This document shows positions 6,140 to 8,777 of a DNA stretch of 8,777 bases, one piece after another. The stretch comes from Planctomycetota bacterium (GTDB lineage Bacteria > Planctomycetota > UBA8108): positions 1 to 8,777 of the forward strand of contig JAKUSY010000102.1 in the NCBI GenBank assembly GCA_022451445.1. The letters run 5' to 3'. A program made the position numbers and the translations under genes. A model generated the notes under the pieces. It was given only the letters and a program-made list of their open reading frames with translations, had not been told where the DNA came from and made no database searches. How positions within the stretch are numbered: the stretch's first letter is position 1; every line of letters begins with the position of its first letter.

Positions 6140-7455
6140 TCGATGGCCTCCACCACCACGGCGCCGCCCTGCCCGCCCCCGACACAGAGGGTGGCGAGTC
6201 CCCGGCCGAGTCCCCGGCGGCGAAGATCCTTGAGCAGGGCGAGCACGATGCGGGCCCCACTGGCTCCGACCGGGTGACCAAGCGCGAGGGCTCCTCCATT
6301 GACGTTGAGCCTATCGAAAGGGAGCTCTCCGATCGGCTCGGACAGTCCAAGCTCCCCGGCGGCGAAGGCAGCCGAGTCGAACGCCGCGCAATTGGCGAGC
6401 ACCTGGGCCGCGAAGGCCTCGTTCAGCTCTATCCTGTCCATGTCTTTCAATGAGGAGCCCGCCCGCTCGAGGGCGATCGGCGTGCTGAATGCGGGGCCAA
6501 GCCCCATCCTCCCCGGAGAGCAACCACGGTAGGCGTAGGACACTATCCGTCCAAGGGGCTCGAGTCCAAGCTCGGCCGCCTTCTCTTCGCTCGCAAGCAG
6601 AAGAGCGACTCCCCCATCGGTGAGCGGACAGGAATTCCCGACGGTGACGGTCCCCAGGGTCCTGTCGAAATATGGCCTCAGCTTCTGCAGGGCATCGATC
6701 GACTGGCCCTTGCGAGGACCGACATCTTCGGTGACCGCCTCGTAGTTCGCGCCGGCATGCACAGCGACAATCTCCTCCGAGAGGATGCCGGCCGCGCCGG
6801 CGATGCAGGCCCGCTGGTGGCTCTGCAGGGCGAATTCATCCTGCTCCTCTCTGGAGATGGCGAACTCCCGGGCCAGGTTTTCCGCAGTCTCCCCCATGTT
6901 CAGCCCGCAGACCGGGTCCATGAGTCCCTGCTCGATGCCGATCACGGGCTTGAAATCTCCCAGCCTGAAGCTCGTGAACACGGCGAGCTTCCCGAAAATT
7001 GACCGCGACCTGGCCAGGCGAACAAACTTGTCGCGGGTCCCTTCCTGGTAGAGGAAGGGGATACCCGACATCGACTCAACCCCACCGGCGACCACGAGCT
7101 CACAATAGCCGAAGCGAATCCTGTCAAAGGCGGTGGTGATAGCCTCCATACCGGAGGCGCAATTGCGATGAACGGTCGAGGCCGGGGCGGAGATGGGAAT
7201 TCCAGCGCGCAGGGCGATCACCCGCGCAATATTCGCCGAATCCGCCGGCTGGGCGACATTACCGATGATGACCTCGTCCACCTCGGCGGCCGGGACACCC
7301 CGGCGAAGCAGGGTCTCTTCCATCGGGATCCTGCCGAGCTCGCTGGCATGGACCCGGGCCAGGGGACCGCCCGCCCTGGTGAAGGGAGTCCGCAGGCCCT
7401 CGACCACGACCACCGAACGCGTCCCATCTCTGGATTTTTTCCTGCCTTCGGCCAT
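6136..7455 (-). CDS. fadI: FadI-type acetyl-CoA acyltransferase (3-ketoacyl-CoA thiolase)
   Basis: This 439-residue thiolase is close in length to E. coli FadI (436). It cleaves 3-ketoacyl-CoA with CoA to give acetyl-CoA and a shortened acyl-CoA, the last step of beta-oxidation. The nucleophile is C99 in VHRNCASGMEA. The other catalytic motifs are ELNEAFAAQVLA; GGALALGHPVGASGARI with H394; and LCVGGGQGGA with C424, at spacings matching the FadI family. The internal GIEQGLMDPVCGLNMGETAENLA segment is also typical of FadI-like and mitochondrial trifunctional beta subunits, rather than FadA or acetoacetyl-CoA thiolases. The ATG at 7455 is supported by GGGAG seven bases upstream; an in-frame TGA at 7494-7492 blocks extension beyond that region. 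It overlaps fadJ by 4 bp and would form the beta subunit with it. No convincing sigma70 promoter is visible upstream, but an inverted repeat lies 42-66 bases before the start. Confidence 0.94.
   Translation of the reverse strand: MAEGRKKSRDGTRSVVVVEGLRTPFTRAGGPLARVHASELGRIPMEETLLRRGVPAAEVDEVIIGNVAQPADSANIARVIALRAGIPISAPASTVHRNCASGMEAITTAFDRIRFGYCELVVAGGVESMSGIPFLYQEGTRDKFVRLARSRSIFGKLAVFTSFRLGDFKPVIGIEQGLMDPVCGLNMGETAENLAREFAISREEQDEFALQSHQRACIAGAAGILSEEIVAVHAGANYEAVTEDVGPRKGQSIDALQKLRPYFDRTLGTVTVGNSCPLTDGGVALLLASEEKAAELGLEPLGRIVSYAYRGCSPGRMGLGPAFSTPIALERAGSSLKDMDRIELNEAFAAQVLANCAAFDSAAFAAGELGLSEPIGELPFDRLNVNGGALALGHPVGASGARIVLALLKDLRRRGLGRGLATLCVGGGQGGAVVVEAIE
6147..6151 (-). promoter_or_regulatory. 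Ribosome binding site of fadJ inside the end of fadI
   Basis: GGAGG on the minus strand, 7 nt before ATG 6139, lies within the last codons of the thiolase gene. It supports the chosen fadJ start and suggests that fadJ can be translated both by direct initiation and by coupling through the ATGA overlap. Confidence 0.7.
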
Positions 7456-7462
7456 ACCACCA

Positions 7463-7467
7463 CTCCC
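7463..7467 (-). promoter_or_regulatory. Ribosome binding site of fadI
   Basis: GGGAG on the minus strand, with 7 nt between it and ATG 7455. It is the best Shine-Dalgarno near the gene and sets the start; no alternative in-frame start codon lies between this ATG and the upstream stop. Confidence 0.65.
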
Positions 7468-7496
7468 ACGCCGAGCATTCGAAGAAGGCTGTCACC

Positions 7497-7521
7497 CGGG
7501 GCCATCCGCAGAATGGTCCCG
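7497..7521. repeat. Inverted repeat upstream of fadI
   Basis: Two 9-base arms, CGGGGCCAT (7497-7505) and ATGGTCCCG (7513-7521), flank a 7-base spacer. Eight of nine positions pair by Watson-Crick rules and the ninth is G-T on the plus strand. It lies in the 145-bp gap between the VWA gene and fadI, 42-66 bases upstream of the fadI start, where an operator or leader hairpin would fit. No known regulator consensus is recognised. The rest of the gap (7522-7600) holds a second, poorly paired GC-rich hairpin at 7544-7568 and no ORF or convincing promoter. Confidence 0.45.
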
Positions 7522-7600
7522 CCGACTGAATGGTACCTTTGAGAGCCCCGGGCGAAAAGCCCCCAGCTAACGGATTTCAGTGAGCCTCGCTCGATGGGCC

Positions 7601-8777
7601 CTACTCGATAGCGACATAACGGCCACCGTGATCCTGCGAAAGCCGCTTGAGGAACTCCTCCTTGGCCCCCTTGAAGCCAAGAGTGAAAATTCTCACATCG
7701 CGGAGGAAATTGAGTTCCTTCATCCTTTTATGGATCGCCCGAACGATCTGCGCGGAATCCTCGGGATCTCCCTGCCCCGATGACCCGACATGGGTCGGGG
7801 CGCCGTCGGTTACCAGGTAGATCGTATCGAGGGAGAGATCGCTGAAGGCCTCCTCCAGGGCGAGATCGGTCACGGTGACCCCCTCCGCCCGGAGCTCCTC
7901 CACGTATTTCCCCGCCTCCTGCTTGTTCCCCTTGCTGGACTTCACCATCGCCTCCTGCCAGGGATCCACATCACTGGAGTAAGAAACGAGATTGAACTTC
8001 ACATCGCTGGGCAGCGCCTTGACGACACGAACGAGCTCCTTCTTGGCGCGCGTGATGCGCCGGCGTTCCTCGGGAGGTTCCCGCGGCCCCTTCCTGGCAG
8101 GGTCGCCGACAACGGTACGTCTGCGGGTCGCCTCGTCGGCGCCGCGGGGCGCGGGATCGGTCGAGAGCATGCTGCCGGAGACATCGAGAATGAAGCAGAT
8201 ATTCTTGCCCGTGACCGCGGCGCCAAAGAGCGTCAGCGCGGTCCTGGCCGAGCCCCTCTTCTCGGGCTCGAAGAAATCCGCCCGATCCTTGCGAGCCGCC
8301 ACGTAGTTCTTCCAGTCCACGGCGGCGGGCAGATCGACATGCAGCATCTGCTGCAGCGAGGACTGAAAGGTGAGGAGAGCGCGCTCCCACTCGGCCGCAT
8401 CGCCGCTGGGTCTCTTCGTCTCGATGGCGACATAGCGCTCCACCATCTTTTCGACGATGGGAACCTTCTTCGATCGCCGGAGGTAATGCAGGCTGCGCCT
8501 GACAATCTGTGGAGCCTTGTCATCGAGCGCCTCGATGCAGGAGGCCTCGAGATCGAGATCGGACTTGAAGCAGGCCGCGTCGAGGATCAGGAGGCGCCCG
8601 CGCCAATCCGCCCTCTTGTTCTTGCGAATCTTCTCGATCTCGGCGGTAACGTATTTTCCCTTCGCATCCTTGAAGGCGTTGGCCGCCTTGGAATGGAGGT
8701 AATAGTATTCGCCGGAGGTCTCGACCCCGGCGCCGAGGACCCTGGCCATGCTGACGTAGGCATCGACCGCGATCTTG
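7601..8777 (-). CDS. VWA-domain protein with helical repeat-like N-terminal part (start outside window)
   Basis: The frame ends at TAG 7603-7601 and is open to the window edge, giving 391 codons. The first ATG (8749) is preceded by nine in-frame sense codons and no stop, so the true start probably lies beyond the window. Residues below count from that ATG. About 35-150 is alpha-helical and charged, resembling HEAT/ARM-type repeats around 49-105, and may be a protein-binding scaffold. A VWA domain follows from about 182: FILDVSGSM with the MIDAS residues D189, S191 and S193, a matching T292 in EGVTVTD, and D315 in LVTDGAPT, so metal-dependent ligand binding should be intact. It ends in FLKRLSQDHGGRYV, a common VWA terminus. 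A charged insertion of about 37 residues (195-231) separates the MIDAS strand from the first helix. No membrane segment is visible, and a signal peptide would be in the missing part. The function is unknown, and no MoxR ATPase partner is seen here. Confidence 0.85.
   Translation of the reverse strand, partial: KIAVDAYVSMARVLGAGVETSGEYYYLHSKAANAFKDAKGKYVTAEIEKIRKNKRADWRGRLLILDAACFKSDLDLEASCIEALDDKAPQIVRRSLHYLRRSKKVPIVEKMVERYVAIETKRPSGDAAEWERALLTFQSSLQQMLHVDLPAAVDWKNYVAARKDRADFFEPEKRGSARTALTLFGAAVTGKNICFILDVSGSMLSTDPAPRGADEATRRRTVVGDPARKGPREPPEERRRITRAKKELVRVVKALPSDVKFNLVSYSSDVDPWQEAMVKSSKGNKQEAGKYVEELRAEGVTVTDLALEEAFSDLSLDTIYLVTDGAPTHVGSSGQGDPEDSAQIVRAIHKRMKELNFLRDVRIFTLGFKGAKEEFLKRLSQDHGGRYVAIE

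Noticed and set aside
4727..6277. 516-codon open frame on the plus strand opposite fadJ
   Set aside because: It is codon-aligned antisense to a clear gene, shows no recognisable motif or domain order, and such long antisense frames are common in GC-rich genes.
7544..7568. GC-rich hairpin after the VWA gene as an intrinsic terminator
   Set aside because: Only two four-pair blocks separated by mismatches, and no U tract follows on the minus strand.
8747..8749. ATG 8749 as the true start of the VWA gene
   Set aside because: The frame stays open with sense codons to the window edge, no Shine-Dalgarno precedes it, and the family normally has more N-terminal sequence.

Overview
This 8.8-kb stretch is GC-rich bacterial DNA in which every gene I can support lies on the minus strand, so transcription runs from high to low coordinates. 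It looks like ordinary chromosomal housekeeping and metabolic sequence. I see no tRNA, rRNA, CRISPR array, transposase, integrase or phage gene. The genes suggest a Gram-negative-type bacterium that degrades fatty acids by beta-oxidation. A protein that joins a helical, HEAT-like region to a von Willebrand A (VWA) domain fits Planctomycetota or a related deep phylum, but that assignment is a low-confidence inference.

In transcription order: (1) 8777-7601, the C-terminal 391 codons of a VWA-domain protein whose start lies outside the window. (2) After a 145-bp gap with an inverted repeat, a fatty-acid oxidation pair: a FadI-type 3-ketoacyl-CoA thiolase (7455-6136) and a FadJ-type enoyl-CoA hydratase/3-hydroxyacyl-CoA dehydrogenase (6139-3923). 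They overlap by 4 bp and together would form the subunits of a trifunctional beta-oxidation complex. (3) A 115-bp gap with a weak terminator-like hairpin and a near-consensus sigma70 promoter. (4) A second transcription unit: aroA (EPSP synthase, 3807-2389), mnmG (tRNA wobble-uridine modification, 2392-506) and a Nudix hydrolase (509 to the window edge, incomplete).

Within both units every gene junction is the same 4-nt ATGA stop/start overlap, which implies translational coupling. A five-codon leader frame (MVPR-stop) just upstream of aroA ends on aroA's start codon with the same geometry, so the second unit may begin with a coupling leader peptide.

I found no clear new defence or mobile system. 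The points most worth a second look are the aroA leader mini-ORF and its promoter, the serial ATGA coupling, the aroA-mnmG-Nudix grouping, the unusual sequence after the Nudix box, the charged insertion right after the MIDAS motif in the VWA protein, and the dyad upstream of fadI.
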